Origin: Gammaproteobacteria bacterium
GTDB lineage: Bacteria > Pseudomonadota > Gammaproteobacteria > Burkholderiales > Burkholderiaceae_B
Assembly (NCBI GenBank): GCA_030832095.1
Contig: JAURJT010000039.1
Location: forward strand, 62,001 to 126,000
Length of the DNA stretch: 64,000 bases
Reading direction: 5' to 3'
Shown: piece after piece, positions 1 to 8,885 of the stretch
Position numbering within the stretch: the first letter of the stretch is position 1
How the letters are laid out: each line of letters starts with the position of its first letter
Notes under the pieces: generated by a model
What the model saw: only the letters and a program-made list of their open reading frames with translations
What the model was told of the DNA's origin: nothing
The model's database searches: none
Made by a program: the position numbers and the translations under genes

Positions 1-1
1 C

Positions 2-991
2 CCCAGCGAGCCCGCGCAACGACAACGTGGCGGGCGCACCCTCGCCCTAGACGTTTTGAACAGTTTTTTAAACGATCGAAGCCAACAATACCGCGGAGGG
101 ATTTCTTCCCCCCTTTCAGCGCCCACCGCCTGTTCACGTCTGTCAGCGTATCTGACCTTTGGCTGCCTGAGTCTGCGCGAAGTCGTGCAAGCCACTACCC
201 AACACTTACAGGCCTTGAGCCCTGCGCAAACCTGGCATAAAAAGGGCTTAACGGCCTTTATCAGCAGACTGTATTGGCACTGCCACTTTATCCAAAAACT
301 TGAAAGCGAACCCGAGATTGAATTTCAAAACATGCACCGAGGCTACGATGGTCTGCGTGAAAACGACTGGAACCCTGCGCACTTTGAAGCTCTGAAGGCG
401 GGCCAAACCGGTTGGCCAATGGTCGACGCCTGTGTCGCGATGTTGCGCGAGACTGGTTGGTTGAATTTTAGAATGCGTGCAATGTTGGTATCGACTGCCG
501 CCTACCCGCTTTGGTTGGACTGGCGCCCGGTGGGGCATTGGTTGGCGCGTCAGTTCTTGGATTACGAACCCGGCATCCACTGGAGTCAGCTACAAATGCA
601 ATCTGGCACCACGGGGATCAATATCCCACGCATCTACAACCCGATTAAACAGGCGCAAGATCACGATCCAAACGGTATGTTTGTCAGACGATGGCTACCC
701 GCGATGCGCCGCGTGCCTGACACCTGGTTGCTTGAGCCTTGGAAAATGCCCCACTCGCTTCAAGAGCAACACAACGTATACGTCAGCAAAGACCTCAGTG
801 TGCCGATCGTCGAGCTTGAGGCGAGCACGCGAGCAGCCAAACAAAAGCTCTACGCCCTGAGGGCTCAGGATCACGTGCGCGCCACCAAGCGCGAGGTGGT
901 TCAAAAGCATGGCTCTCGCAAACGTCCGGGATCCGTCAAACAAAAACCTGTCTCAGCACCCGCAAGTCAACAACAAACTCTAGACTTCTGA
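2..991 (+). CDS. Photolyase/cryptochrome family protein, C-terminal FAD-binding part (5' truncated by window)
   Basis: This is the FAD-binding helical domain of the DNA photolyase/cryptochrome superfamily, which uses blue light and FADH for DNA repair or signalling. The frame is open back to the first bases, so the gene starts outside the window and the TTG at 56 is not a real start. Visible family signatures are [13 protein letters not shown] near the beginning, [25 protein letters not shown], and the DWR and [13 protein letters not shown] segments that close the FAD pocket. The C-terminal 70 residues are basic and look disordered. The stop codon overlaps the next start (TGATG), so this is the upstream visible gene of a four-gene light operon. 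Whether an N-terminal antenna domain exists, and whether it repairs DNA, cannot be seen here. Confidence 0.9.
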   Translation, partial: PSEPAQRQRGGRTLALDVLNSFLNDRSQQYRGGISSPLSAPTACSRLSAYLTFGCLSLREVVQATTQHLQALSPAQTWHKKGLTAFISRLYWHCHFIQKLESEPEIEFQNMHRGYDGLRENDWNPAHFEALKAGQTGWPMVDACVAMLRETGWLNFRMRAMLVSTAAYPLWLDWRPVGHWLARQFLDYEPGIHWSQLQMQSGTTGINIPRIYNPIKQAQDHDPNGMFVRRWLPAMRRVPDTWLLEPWKMPHSLQEQHNVYVSKDLSVPIVELEASTRAAKQKLYALRAQDHVRATKREVVQKHGSRKRPGSVKQKPVSAPASQQQTLDF

Positions 992-1158
992 TGTCAAACG
1001 ACTCTTCGATGCGCGGCGTCAACAAACACAATCTGCCCAGTAAAAACTGTCTGACCTGCCTGCGCCCGTTTACCTGGCGCAAAAAATGGGAACGCGACTG
1101 GGACAACGTCAAGTATTGTTCTGAACGCTGCCGGCGCACGGCGATCGGAAAAAAATAA
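991..1158 (+). CDS. DUF2256 small zinc-ribbon protein
   Basis: This 55-residue protein matches the DUF2256 family: a basic N-terminus, then [20 protein letters not shown], then [10 protein letters not shown]. Two CxxC-type pairs (C-x2-C and C-x3-C) make a treble-clef or zinc-ribbon-like metal site. It overlaps the preceding stop by one base and its own TAA overlaps the ATG of the next gene by one base, so translation of all three is very probably coupled. DUF2256 genes are often found beside photolyase/cryptochrome genes, but I know of no established biochemical role. A nucleic-acid-binding or cofactor-related helper function is inference from the basic charge and the neighbours. Confidence 0.9.
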   Translation: MSNDSSMRGVNKHNLPSKNCLTCLRPFTWRKKWERDWDNVKYCSERCRRTAIGKK

Positions 1159-2585
1159 TGACTGCCATCTATTGGTTTCGCAACGATTTGCGCCTATGTG
1201 ATCAACCGTCATTTAAAAACGCCTGCGCGCAAGCCACTCGGCTCTTGCCGGTCTTTATCCATGACAGCGCTTATGTTGCACCAACCCGCTGGGGCTTTGA
1301 GCGATTAGGGCCTCACAGAAAGTACGCTCTGCGCTCGGCGCTTCAAGCACTTAAGTTGCAACTACGTCAACAACAGAGCGATTTACTTGAGTACAGGGGC
1401 GACCCGTGTCAAACGCTAATTGCACTGGCCAAACAAGTTGGTGCTGAGACAATTTTTTGTGAAGACATCGCTGCACCCGACGAGCAGCAGCAAGTCATGA
1501 GCCTCAGGCGAGCGGGCTTGACCGTCAACACCCTTTGGCACTCGAGTCTGTTGGATCCACATGACTTGCCGTTTGCAATTGAACAACTACCTTTAGTTTT
1601 TACAGAGTTTAGAGTAGCCGTTGAGAAAGCAAACGTGCTTGTGCGGCCGCCTGAAGCCGCGCCGGCAAGCGTGCCGCCGCTTCCCGAGAGGCTTGTACAA
1701 AACAGAACAATAGAAAGCGACCAGACAGCGAATTTGCCATCTGAGCGGTTTGGTTCGTCTGATTCGTCTGATTCGTCTGATTCGTCTGAGTCTTTCGTTA
1801 AACTTGATGCGCGCAGCTCACTGACTTTTTCAACTGCAAACGATTTTGCCGGCACACTGGGAGGGCTCAGGCACACCCAGCAATATTTTGAACGCCAACT
1901 GGCGCATAGCTATAAAGCTACCCGTAACCAGCTGTCAGGATTAGATTATTCAACAAAGTTTTCAGTGTGGCTAGCCTCGGGTGCACTCTCGGCCAGAATG
2001 CTTTACCAACAGTTGCAAGACTTCGAAGCTGAGCATGGCGCGAATGACGGCAGCTATTGGATTTGGTTTGAATTGCTCTGGCGCGATTATTTTAGATTTT
2101 TACATCTGAGATTTGGGGCTCAACTCTATCGGCGCTCGGGCTTGCGCCAGCCCGCAGCTGTAGAGCAACAGAGCCCGCGTAGCGTCGAACCAGAGTTGAA
2201 TGAACGCACCACACACACGGGTGGCGCTGTCATCACTGCGCCGGCACAAGTTGAACAATTTAAACGCTGGTGTCTAGGACAATGTGGTGAGCCCTTTATC
2301 GATGCTGGGATGCGTGAGTTAAAACAGACCGGCTATCTTTCGAACCGAATGCGACAGGTCACGGCAAGTTATCTCATTCACACACTGAAGCTCGATTGGA
2401 GAGCCGGCGCTGCGTGGTTTGAGGCACAGTTAATCGACTACGACGTATATAGCAATCAAGGCAACTGGCTCTACATCGCGGGGCTTGGTACCGATCCGCG
2501 GGGTGGTCGCGCGATGCGTACCGACAAACAAGCGGTCGAGCACGACCGCGACGAAACTTACCGTAAACAATGGGGCACGCTTTGA
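1158..2585 (+). CDS. DASH-type cryptochrome/photolyase
   Basis: This 475-residue flavoprotein has a complete photolyase fold: the antenna-binding Rossmann domain begins with IYWFRNDLRLCDQ and the FAD domain covers roughly residues 230-470. The ending SNQGNWLYIAGLGTDPRGGR is characteristic of cryptochrome-DASH proteins, which repair CPD lesions mainly in single-stranded DNA and may also signal. The usual antenna in this group is methenyltetrahydrofolate, relevant to the folE gene at 9.3-10.0 kb. The linker between the domains (about residues 165-225) is Ser/Asp-rich and contains a tandem 9-bp repeat. The start ATG overlaps the DUF2256 stop by one base. The 3' end overlaps the next gene. DASH class is well supported; in vivo role is not visible from sequence. 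Confidence 0.88.
   Translation: MTAIYWFRNDLRLCDQPSFKNACAQATRLLPVFIHDSAYVAPTRWGFERLGPHRKYALRSALQALKLQLRQQQSDLLEYRGDPCQTLIALAKQVGAETIFCEDIAAPDEQQQVMSLRRAGLTVNTLWHSSLLDPHDLPFAIEQLPLVFTEFRVAVEKANVLVRPPEAAPASVPPLPERLVQNRTIESDQTANLPSERFGSSDSSDSSDSSESFVKLDARSSLTFSTANDFAGTLGGLRHTQQYFERQLAHSYKATRNQLSGLDYSTKFSVWLASGALSARMLYQQLQDFEAEHGANDGSYWIWFELLWRDYFRFLHLRFGAQLYRRSGLRQPAAVEQQSPRSVEPELNERTTHTGGAVITAPAQVEQFKRWCLGQCGEPFIDAGMRELKQTGYLSNRMRQVTASYLIHTLKLDWRAGAAWFEAQLIDYDVYSNQGNWLYIAGLGTDPRGGRAMRTDKQAVEHDRDETYRKQWGTL
1754..1789 (+). repeat. Four tandem 9-bp units inside the cryptochrome linker
   Basis: Four perfect head-to-tail copies of TTCGTCTGA lie in frame in the cryptochrome gene and encode Ser-Ser-Asp repeats. 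The unit is a multiple of three, so copy-number change would alter linker length without a frameshift. It sits between the antenna and FAD domains, where length variation should be tolerated. Confidence 0.9.
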
Positions 2586-4111
2586 CGACCTTAAGACTCA
2601 TCCTCGGCGATCAACTCAACCCTGAGCATTCGTGGTTTTTAAGACCACGGGCCGATGTCGTGTTTGCCTTAGTTGAAATGCGCCAAGAGACGGATTACGT
2701 TTTGCATCATGCACAGAAAGTCATTGCGATTTTTGCGGGGATGCGTGATTTGGCCCGTTTGCTACAAGAGCGCGGGCATCGAGTGCACTACCTGAAGATT
2801 GATGATCCGACCAATCAACAAAGCCTGACGGCTAACCTTGATGCGCTAATGGCTCGGTACACCTGCACCCACTTTGAATACCAAGAGCCTGATGAGTGGC
2901 GTCTTGACCAGCAACTTCAGCACTATGTCAGAGCCAGTTCACTTCATTGCGCTGCAGTGTCGAGCGAGCATTTTTATACAACGCGCTTAGAGGTGGCAAC
3001 ATTATTCGCCGGGCAAAAAACCTGGCTCATGGAACGGTTTTACCGCCACATGCGCACGCAACACAAGATCTTAATGCTCGACACGAAGCGTCCGGTCGAA
3101 GGAAAATGGAACTTCGATCACGACAATCGTAAGGCCTGGTCAGGCATACCAGCCGAACCGGCAGACCGGCGCGTAAGGCATGATCATTCAGCGTTATGGT
3201 CGAGCATTGACGCTGCGGGTGTACGAACCTTTGGCGCACCGAACGCCGCACACTTTGCGTGGCCGTTAAATCGCGCTGAGGCTCTGGCCTGTTTGGCTGA
3301 TTTCATTGAGCACGCGCTACCTCACTTTGGCGACTTTCAAGATGCGCTGAGCACAAAGGGCTGGCGACTGTTTCATTCGCTCTTATCCTTTGCGTTAAAT
3401 ACAAAAATGTTGAATCCGCGCGAGGTGGTCGAACGCGCGCAACAAGCTTGGCTCGATAAAAAAATTACGATCGCTACTGCCGAGGGCTTTATCCGCCAAA
3501 TTTTGGGCTGGCGTGAGTACATCCGTGGTGTGTATTGGGGCAAGATGCCCAACTACGGCGAGCAAAATTATTTTGCACAGAGCACAGCCTTACCAACCTG
3601 GTTCTGGACCGGAAACACCAAGATGCGCTGCCTAGAACAGTCAATTGGACAATCTCTAGAACACGCCTACGCACACCATATTCAACGCTTGATGGTGATT
3701 GGCAATTTTTCTTTGCTAGCCGGGCTCAATCCAGACGAAGTGCACCAGTGGTATTTAGGCGTCTATATCGATGCCTTTGAATGGGTTGAGCTCCCCAACA
3801 CAATCGGGATGAGCCAGTTCGCCGATGGGGGCATGCTGGCGACCAAACCCTATGTGTCGAGCGCAGCGTATATTGACCGTCAGGGCGACTACTGCAAGGG
3901 CTGTCATTACGACAAAAAGAAGCGCGAAGGCGAACGCGCCTGCCCCTTCAATGCCTTGTATTGGGATTTTTTTGATCGTCATCGCGCTAAGCTCGCAGAC
4001 AACTTTCGTCTGGCGATGGTGTATCGCAATCTAGACAAAATGGATGACCTCGCGCTGGACGCCTTACGCGCACAGGCAAACAAGACTCGTTCGCAACTAG
4101 AGTCGCTATAG
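2570..4111 (+). CDS. Iron-sulfur bacterial (6-4)-type photolyase/cryptochrome (PhrB/CryB class)
   Basis: This 513-residue protein belongs to the FeS-BCP class, the prokaryotic (6-4) photolyases that carry a [4Fe-4S] cluster as well as FAD and a lumazine antenna. The four cysteines C354, C442, C445 and C458 reproduce the ligand spacing of Agrobacterium PhrB (350, 438, 441, 454) with a constant offset of four. The segment HAYAHHIQRLMVIGNF contains the histidines typical of this group. The N-terminal LRLILGDQLN start is also typical. It overlaps the upstream cryptochrome gene by 16 bases; a TTG at 2582 that overlaps the upstream TGA is an alternative start. It is the last gene of the light operon. 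Expected substrate is the (6-4) photoproduct, by family assignment only. Confidence 0.9.
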   Translation: MGHALTTLRLILGDQLNPEHSWFLRPRADVVFALVEMRQETDYVLHHAQKVIAIFAGMRDLARLLQERGHRVHYLKIDDPTNQQSLTANLDALMARYTCTHFEYQEPDEWRLDQQLQHYVRASSLHCAAVSSEHFYTTRLEVATLFAGQKTWLMERFYRHMRTQHKILMLDTKRPVEGKWNFDHDNRKAWSGIPAEPADRRVRHDHSALWSSIDAAGVRTFGAPNAAHFAWPLNRAEALACLADFIEHALPHFGDFQDALSTKGWRLFHSLLSFALNTKMLNPREVVERAQQAWLDKKITIATAEGFIRQILGWREYIRGVYWGKMPNYGEQNYFAQSTALPTWFWTGNTKMRCLEQSIGQSLEHAYAHHIQRLMVIGNFSLLAGLNPDEVHQWYLGVYIDAFEWVELPNTIGMSQFADGGMLATKPYVSSAAYIDRQGDYCKGCHYDKKKREGERACPFNALYWDFFDRHRAKLADNFRLAMVYRNLDKMDDLALDALRAQANKTRSQLESL

Positions 4112-4162
4112 TTCAAAGACTGAGGTTTTTTAGAATACGTGGCGTTTGTTTGACTACACTAG

Positions 4163-4205
4163 CGTATCGCCCAACAAATTTTTTGAACGAACGTATCGCC
4201 CAACA
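4163..4205. repeat. Short direct repeat with 29-bp period in the post-photolyase spacer
   Basis: The 14-mer CGTATCGCCCAACA occurs at 4163-4176 and again at 4192-4205, followed each time by a related AT-rich stretch. It lies in the 183-bp spacer between the photolyase stop and the dioxygenase start. I see no hairpin or clear promoter in this spacer; a regulatory role is only a possibility. Confidence 0.6.
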
Positions 4206-4294
4206 GATTGTTCGAGTTCAGTCGCTGATTTGTGCGTCAAACCTCTCCCGACAGGGTGAGTAGTATTTCAACTGTTTTTGTGTGAACCCTTTAT

Positions 4295-5047
4295 ATGCTT
4301 GAGCACTCGCCCGTCACTGTGTCTTTATCTCAACTTTTACCTCAACTTGAGGCAGAAGGTTATGCGGTGCTCGACGCAACGACAGTTGCACACTGGGCCC
4401 AACACCCGCTCGCTGAGCTCACAGCGCTCGTACCAGACTGGGAAGGCATGCCCGAGGATGCCTATCTAAAAGATGGCGGGCACTATCGCCTGCGTCGCCA
4501 CTCTTGTTTTGTATTTGAAAATAATCAACTCACGCTTGCGCCTGCACGCGCGCATTGGCAGTCTTTATCCTACAACGCCCTGCATGGCGGTATGCAACGC
4601 TGGTTTGAGCCTATGCGCACGCAAACAATTGAACAAGCTGTCTGGATAGACTTGTTGAGTGCCTTTGCGCGTGCTGCAGACTCTCTGCATCGTGCAAAGC
4701 AACCCACCGTTGCAGTCACGCGCTGGTGTATTGAGGCGCATCAATTCAGAATCGACACCAAAGCGGGTATTGGTCGTCCGACGCCTGAGGGCGCGCACCG
4801 TGATGGCGTCGACTTGGTCGGTGTATTCATGATCAATCGTAAAAATATCAAAGGCGGCGAGACGCGTGTTTTCGATGCCACGGGTACCTCGGGGCAGAGA
4901 TTTACGTTAAGCGAATCATGGTCGCTACTTTTGCTAGACGACGCGCGGGTGATTCATGAAACGACACCCATTCAACCCGCCCAGCCTGGCGGCTATCGCG
5001 ACACGCTGGTCTTGACCTGCCGTGCCGGCAACTTTCAGGGCGAGTAA
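4295..5047 (+). CDS. 2-oxoglutarate/Fe(II) dioxygenase family protein (2OG-Fe_Oxy_2 type)
   Basis: This 250-residue protein matches the family of 2OG-dependent oxygenases that includes free L-amino-acid hydroxylases such as isoleucine dioxygenase. Visible are the iron ligands H168 and D170 in PEGAHRDG, the distal H221 in RVIHETTPI, and R235, placed to bind 2-oxoglutarate. The NRKNIKGGETRVFD strand is also a family mark. The substrate cannot be read from sequence; a free amino acid is the best family-based guess. The neighbour downstream is a DadA-like amine/amino-acid oxidase whose gene starts a few bases after this stop, so the two may act on related nitrogen compounds. No strong ribosome-binding site precedes the ATG. 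Confidence 0.8.
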   Translation: MLEHSPVTVSLSQLLPQLEAEGYAVLDATTVAHWAQHPLAELTALVPDWEGMPEDAYLKDGGHYRLRRHSCFVFENNQLTLAPARAHWQSLSYNALHGGMQRWFEPMRTQTIEQAVWIDLLSAFARAADSLHRAKQPTVAVTRWCIEAHQFRIDTKAGIGRPTPEGAHRDGVDLVGVFMINRKNIKGGETRVFDATGTSGQRFTLSESWSLLLLDDARVIHETTPIQPAQPGGYRDTLVLTCRAGNFQGE

Positions 5048-5051
5048 TTCT

Positions 5052-6185
5052 TTGCAGCCCAAACGCTCAGATTTCTTAATCGTCGGGGCAGGTATCGCCG
5101 CAGCCTCGACAGGGTATTGGCTTGCCAAACACGGCAAGGTGACCCTGCTTGAGCGTGAAGCGCAACCCGGCTATCACTCTACCGGACGCTCGGCGGCGTT
5201 ATTTATGGAGAGCTATGGCACACCACAAGTTCGCGCGCTCACCATGGCGAGTCGTGCCTTTTTTATGCAAGCGCCGGCAGGGTTTTCGGCTCATCCGCTC
5301 GTGTCGCCACGCGGCGCGCTGATGGTGGCAGAACATGGTCAAGCGTTACAGCTTTCTGAGCATTGGGACATTTTGCGTAGCGTGACCAAACTGGCGCGAC
5401 AACTGTCGACGTCAGAGGTGCTGGACATGGTGCCAGTGTTTCGCTCAGACAAAATTCTAGGTGGCGTCTACGAACCCGAAGCCTATGACATGGATGTGCA
5501 CAACATTCATCAAGGTTTTTTACGTGGGCTCAAACAAAATGGCGGTGAAATTGTTTGCCAGGCTGAAGTCAGCAGACTAGAACGCATGGGCGCAGACTGG
5601 CTGGTGCACACGGCCGATGGTAAGCAGTATCAAACCGGCGTTGTGCTCAACGCCGCAGGGGCCTGGGCAGATCAGGTCGGCGCACTTGCTGGTGCTCAGC
5701 GTTTGCATCTTGAACCTCGTCGACGTTCTGCCATGATCTTTAACCCGCCGCCCACGCTTAACGTTGCGAAGTGGCCAATGGCCATCGGGGTCAACGAAGA
5801 CTGGTACTTTAAGCCCGATGCGGGCATGCTGCTGGGCTCGCCCGCCAACGCCGATCCAGTCGAACCACAAGATGTGCAGCCAGAAGAGCTCGATATCGCG
5901 CTCGGCATTCATCGCATCCAAGAGATCACCACCCTGCAGATTCGTCGGCCCACACGCACGTGGGCAGGGCTCAGATCCTTTGTGGCAGATGGTGATTTAG
6001 TCGGCGGCTTTGATGCCATGGCGCCTAATTTTTTCTGGATCGCAGCGCAAGGCGGCTATGGAATTCAGACTTCGCCAGCGATGGGGCAAGCCTGTGCGGC
6101 CTTGGTGCGCGGCCAGCCCTTACCTGAAGCCCTGCTAGCGTTTGGCTTGACAACGCAAATGCTGGCCCCCACACGCCTAGCGTGA
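5052..6185 (+). CDS. FAD-dependent oxidoreductase, DadA/glycine oxidase-like
   Basis: A DAO-family flavoprotein that oxidises amines or D-amino acids. The N-terminal FLIVGAGIAAASTGYWLA is the ADP-binding Rossmann motif, followed by TLLEREAQPGYHSTGRSAA, which is the FAD-contacting segment of this family. Near the C-terminus, FFWIAAQGGYGIQTSPAMG is the second flavin-binding motif. I chose the TTG at 5052 because AGGGCGAG lies seven bases upstream and the Rossmann strand then starts at about residue 7; a GTG at 5022 would add ten residues and overlap the dioxygenase gene. Tight spacing to the preceding oxygenase suggests one transcript. The substrate is unknown. No membrane segment or signal peptide is seen. 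Confidence 0.82.
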   Translation: MQPKRSDFLIVGAGIAAASTGYWLAKHGKVTLLEREAQPGYHSTGRSAALFMESYGTPQVRALTMASRAFFMQAPAGFSAHPLVSPRGALMVAEHGQALQLSEHWDILRSVTKLARQLSTSEVLDMVPVFRSDKILGGVYEPEAYDMDVHNIHQGFLRGLKQNGGEIVCQAEVSRLERMGADWLVHTADGKQYQTGVVLNAAGAWADQVGALAGAQRLHLEPRRRSAMIFNPPPTLNVAKWPMAIGVNEDWYFKPDAGMLLGSPANADPVEPQDVQPEELDIALGIHRIQEITTLQIRRPTRTWAGLRSFVADGDLVGGFDAMAPNFFWIAAQGGYGIQTSPAMGQACAALVRGQPLPEALLAFGLTTQMLAPTRLA

Positions 6186-6275
6186 AGAACCGAGCCTTTA
6201 CGCTTTGAAACTTCAGCAACGATTAGGGTCTGACGCGCTCTTGGTTCGCTTGGTAGGCGAAACCATTCAGGCGAC

Positions 6276-7241
6276 TTAAGCCTTCGACTGCTTCGCTTTT
6301 TTTGTGGCCTTGGGGGTTTTAGTCTTAGGGGCGGCTTTTTTTGCCGTCGCTTTGCGCACTTTAACGCCACCCCAGTCTTCGACCACTTTACAAATTGACG
6401 TAAAGTCAGACTCAGGGCCATAAGTCGCGTTCGTCACCGCAAGCATCTGACGTACAGCCGCACCGACTACCATTGGCACGCCCATGGCCTCGGCTTCGTC
6501 TACGCACAAACGCACGTCTTTGTAGGACAAGGCCGTGGCAAAACCAAAGTCAAAAGTCCCTGTCAAAATTGCACGAGGAAACTTATCTTGCGTGGCACTA
6601 TTTCGACCAGAGCCACTGTTGATCACGTCGAGCATCACTTGTGGATCAAGCCCAGCCTTGACGCCCATCACCATCGCCTCAGAAGACACCGCCAAGGCTG
6701 CGCCGGCCAAAAGGTTGTTAGCGAGTTTCATGGTTTGAGCCTGGCCTGCACCCTCACCCAAGTGAAATGTTTTACCAAAGGTTGCCAGAATCGGCGTCAG
6801 CTTGGCGTACAAGGCTTTGGGGCACGAGACCATCACAGCTAGCGTGCCCGCCGCGGCACCTGTCACGCCGCCACTCACGGGTGCATCAACGTAGCTCACC
6901 TTGTTAGCACTCAAGCCCTTGAATACGGCAACGGCAGTTTTAGGTCCAATGGTCGAAAAATCGATCACGCATCTGACCTTTTTACCTTCGATCAAGCCGT
7001 CTTTACCTAGCGCGACTGCATTCACGATCTCGGGGTTTGGCAGACTTAAGAAAATGGTTTCTGCGCGGTTCGCAACATCGGCTGCAGACTTGGCTGCGAC
7101 GGCACCCTTCTTCACGAGGGCCTGTACCGCTTTTTGATCGCGATCATAAATGCAGACATCGTAGCCAGCTGCCAGTAAGCGCAAGGTCATCGGCCCGCCC
7201 ATGTGACCGGTGCCAACAAAACCTACAAGTTCTTTTGCCAT
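6276..7241 (-). CDS. NAD(P)-dependent beta-hydroxyacid dehydrogenase (3-hydroxyisobutyrate dehydrogenase/tartronate semialdehyde reductase family)
   Basis: Family signatures are complete: GFVGTGHMGGPM for the dinucleotide, FIDFSTIGP-like substrate loop, DAPVSGG, and GAGQAQTMKLANN with the catalytic lysine. Such enzymes oxidise or reduce short beta-hydroxyacids such as 3-hydroxyisobutyrate or tartronate semialdehyde; the exact substrate is not determined here. The last 30 residues are a Lys/Ala/Thr/Pro-rich tail (KATAKKAAPKTKTPKATKK) not usual for the family and reminiscent of histone H1-like tails. It stands alone on the minus strand, convergent with the DadA-like gene. The ATG is preceded by AGACATCTC-type sequence with only a weak ribosome-binding site. 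Confidence 0.85.
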   Translation of the reverse strand: MAKELVGFVGTGHMGGPMTLRLLAAGYDVCIYDRDQKAVQALVKKGAVAAKSAADVANRAETIFLSLPNPEIVNAVALGKDGLIEGKKVRCVIDFSTIGPKTAVAVFKGLSANKVSYVDAPVSGGVTGAAAGTLAVMVSCPKALYAKLTPILATFGKTFHLGEGAGQAQTMKLANNLLAGAALAVSSEAMVMGVKAGLDPQVMLDVINSGSGRNSATQDKFPRAILTGTFDFGFATALSYKDVRLCVDEAEAMGVPMVVGAAVRQMLAVTNATYGPESDFTSICKVVEDWGGVKVRKATAKKAAPKTKTPKATKKAKQSKA

Positions 7242-7334
7242 GAGATGTCTCCGAATGTATTTGTATGTGTTCGGCTCAGCGACTCAGCGGTCGCCCAAGC
7301 TTAGTCACAGCTTACCCGAAGATGCACCGATAGA

Positions 7335-7622
7335 TCAAAGTTTATCGATACGTTGTGCCAGGTCAAGATCACGGGATGACAAACCGCCAGCGTCGTGTGT
7401 CGTGAGCGTAATCGACAGGCGGTTGTACACGTTCGACCACTCAGGGTGGTGATTGTGCTGCTCAGAGAGTAATGCCACCCGAGTCATAAACCCAAAAGCT
7501 TCGTTAAAGTCGAGGAACTTAAAGTCACGCGTGATACTGCCGCCGCGCTCTGGCTGGTAGCGCCACTGCGGCAACCCCGCCATCAAGCCGACAATCTGTT
7601 CGGGGGCAATTTTTTGAAGCAT
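7335..7622 (-). CDS. phhB: Pterin-4a-carbinolamine dehydratase
   Basis: A 95-residue 4a-hydroxytetrahydrobiopterin dehydratase. It dehydrates the carbinolamine formed when pterin-dependent hydroxylases use tetrahydrobiopterin, so the cofactor can be recycled; some homologues also take part in folate synthesis. The active-site motif EQHNHHPEW, the following [19 protein letters not shown], and the ending DLAQRIDKL are standard for the family, and the length is normal. It starts nine bases after the MFS gene stop and is probably cotranscribed with it. No phenylalanine hydroxylase gene is in the window. The closeness to folE (pterin synthesis) 1.7 kb away fits a local pterin theme. Confidence 0.92.
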   Translation of the reverse strand: MLQKIAPEQIVGLMAGLPQWRYQPERGGSITRDFKFLDFNEAFGFMTRVALLSEQHNHHPEWSNVYNRLSITLTTHDAGGLSSRDLDLAQRIDKL

Positions 7623-7630
7623 GGCACCCT

Positions 7631-8812
7631 TCAGGTTTTTAAGTTGGATTCGCTAGGTAACCAAAGTACGACGAACGCCGTGCAGGCAGAGAAGCCAGCC
7701 ATCACTAGCAGCAAAGTTTCAAACCCCAAGCCCTTAACTGCGGGACCTAACAACCAAACCGCCAACGAACTGATCCCGAGCGATACCGCAAGGCGAATCC
7801 CCGCCACACGCGAGCGCGAACGATCATCGACGTAGCGCACAATCATGACATCAACGAACGGGACTGCACCAAAAATAAACACCATCACGCCTAGCAGCGC
7901 AGCAAACAGCCACCATCCTTGGGCATACGCAGACATAACAAATAGGGGAATCTGCAACAGAACAATTCCCAGAAAAATCGGCCGTACCGCAAAATGATCA
8001 AGCAACTTACCGACAGCCACTTGCATGAGTGACGCCACGGCGTAAATAACCGCAAGCAAAATGCCTAGCATTGCGGGATCAGACACAACGCCCTCAAACC
8101 GCTCGGTCATCAGTTGCCCATTGCCATTGGTCGTGAAATTAAACAACACGCTACCGGTGGCGGCACTTACCGTCATCACCGCCAGCACGCGGGCCAACAT
8201 CGCAGGTGTCAAAGTGACTTTGGCCGCACCCTTACGTTTAGCCGGAGCTTCGGTTTCGACCGGACAGGCAAGTGCAAACCAGAGGCCGCATAGCAAGCAC
8301 AGCATGGCGGGTACGGCAAAGGCAGCGCGCCAACCAATCCACTTGATCAAAAAACCCGTCAGCATCGCGGCTAAGGCCACACCTAGGTTGCCGGCCAGGC
8401 CGTTGACACCAATCGCCAAGCCAGGATTCGCTGACTTTTGAACTAATAAAGGAATACCAACCGGATGATAGATCGAGGCAAAGGCCCCGACTAAGGTCAG
8501 CGTGAAGGCCATTTGCCAAGCATTTTGCGTCAGTGCCGTCAGTAAGGTGGACAGCCCAATCCCTACAAAAAACACAATCATCATGTTGCGCCGCCCCCAC
8601 AAATCGCCCAATCGACCAGAGGGAATCGAACCCAACCCAAATAAAACGAAGGCACCCACGCCGTAAGGCATGAGGTCTTCCCAGCTTTGAAAACCAAATT
8701 CTGTGGCGATCACACCCACTGCAGCCGCAAAAATCAGCAAGAACATGTGGTCAAGGCCATGACCCACATTCAACAGCAAACGAACTGACAACGAGTGATC
8801 TTGGGTATTCAA
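7631..8812 (-). CDS. MFS transporter, twelve-helix type
   Basis: A 393-residue major facilitator with regularly spaced hydrophobic helices and the inter-helix [13 protein letters not shown] loop between helices 2 and 3, the classic MFS signature. It resembles the fosmidomycin-resistance-type branch in its start, but the substrate cannot be told. The start codon is TTG at 8812, supported by AGGTGA seven bases upstream; there is no ATG that would keep the first helix. It is followed by the pterin dehydratase with an eight-base spacer, so the two probably share a transcript. The 73-bp spacer toward the BLUF gene is AT-rich and could hold its promoter. Confidence 0.85.
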   Translation of the reverse strand: MNTQDHSLSVRLLLNVGHGLDHMFLLIFAAAVGVIATEFGFQSWEDLMPYGVGAFVLFGLGSIPSGRLGDLWGRRNMMIVFFVGIGLSTLLTALTQNAWQMAFTLTLVGAFASIYHPVGIPLLVQKSANPGLAIGVNGLAGNLGVALAAMLTGFLIKWIGWRAAFAVPAMLCLLCGLWFALACPVETEAPAKRKGAAKVTLTPAMLARVLAVMTVSAATGSVLFNFTTNGNGQLMTERFEGVVSDPAMLGILLAVIYAVASLMQVAVGKLLDHFAVRPIFLGIVLLQIPLFVMSAYAQGWWLFAALLGVMVFIFGAVPFVDVMIVRYVDDRSRSRVAGIRLAVSLGISSLAVWLLGPAVKGLGFETLLLVMAGFSACTAFVVLWLPSESNLKT

Positions 8813-8885
8813 TTGATCGTCACCTTTTTTTAATTTGAATATCTTTATTTAACTTAATGTTCAACACGTTCAAACGAGCGGCTTC

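Noticed and set aside
56-58. TTG as start of the first photolyase-family gene
   Set aside because: The frame is open to base 2 and the upstream codons are family-like (a [12 protein letters not shown] run before [10 protein letters not shown]), so the gene is cut by the window edge.
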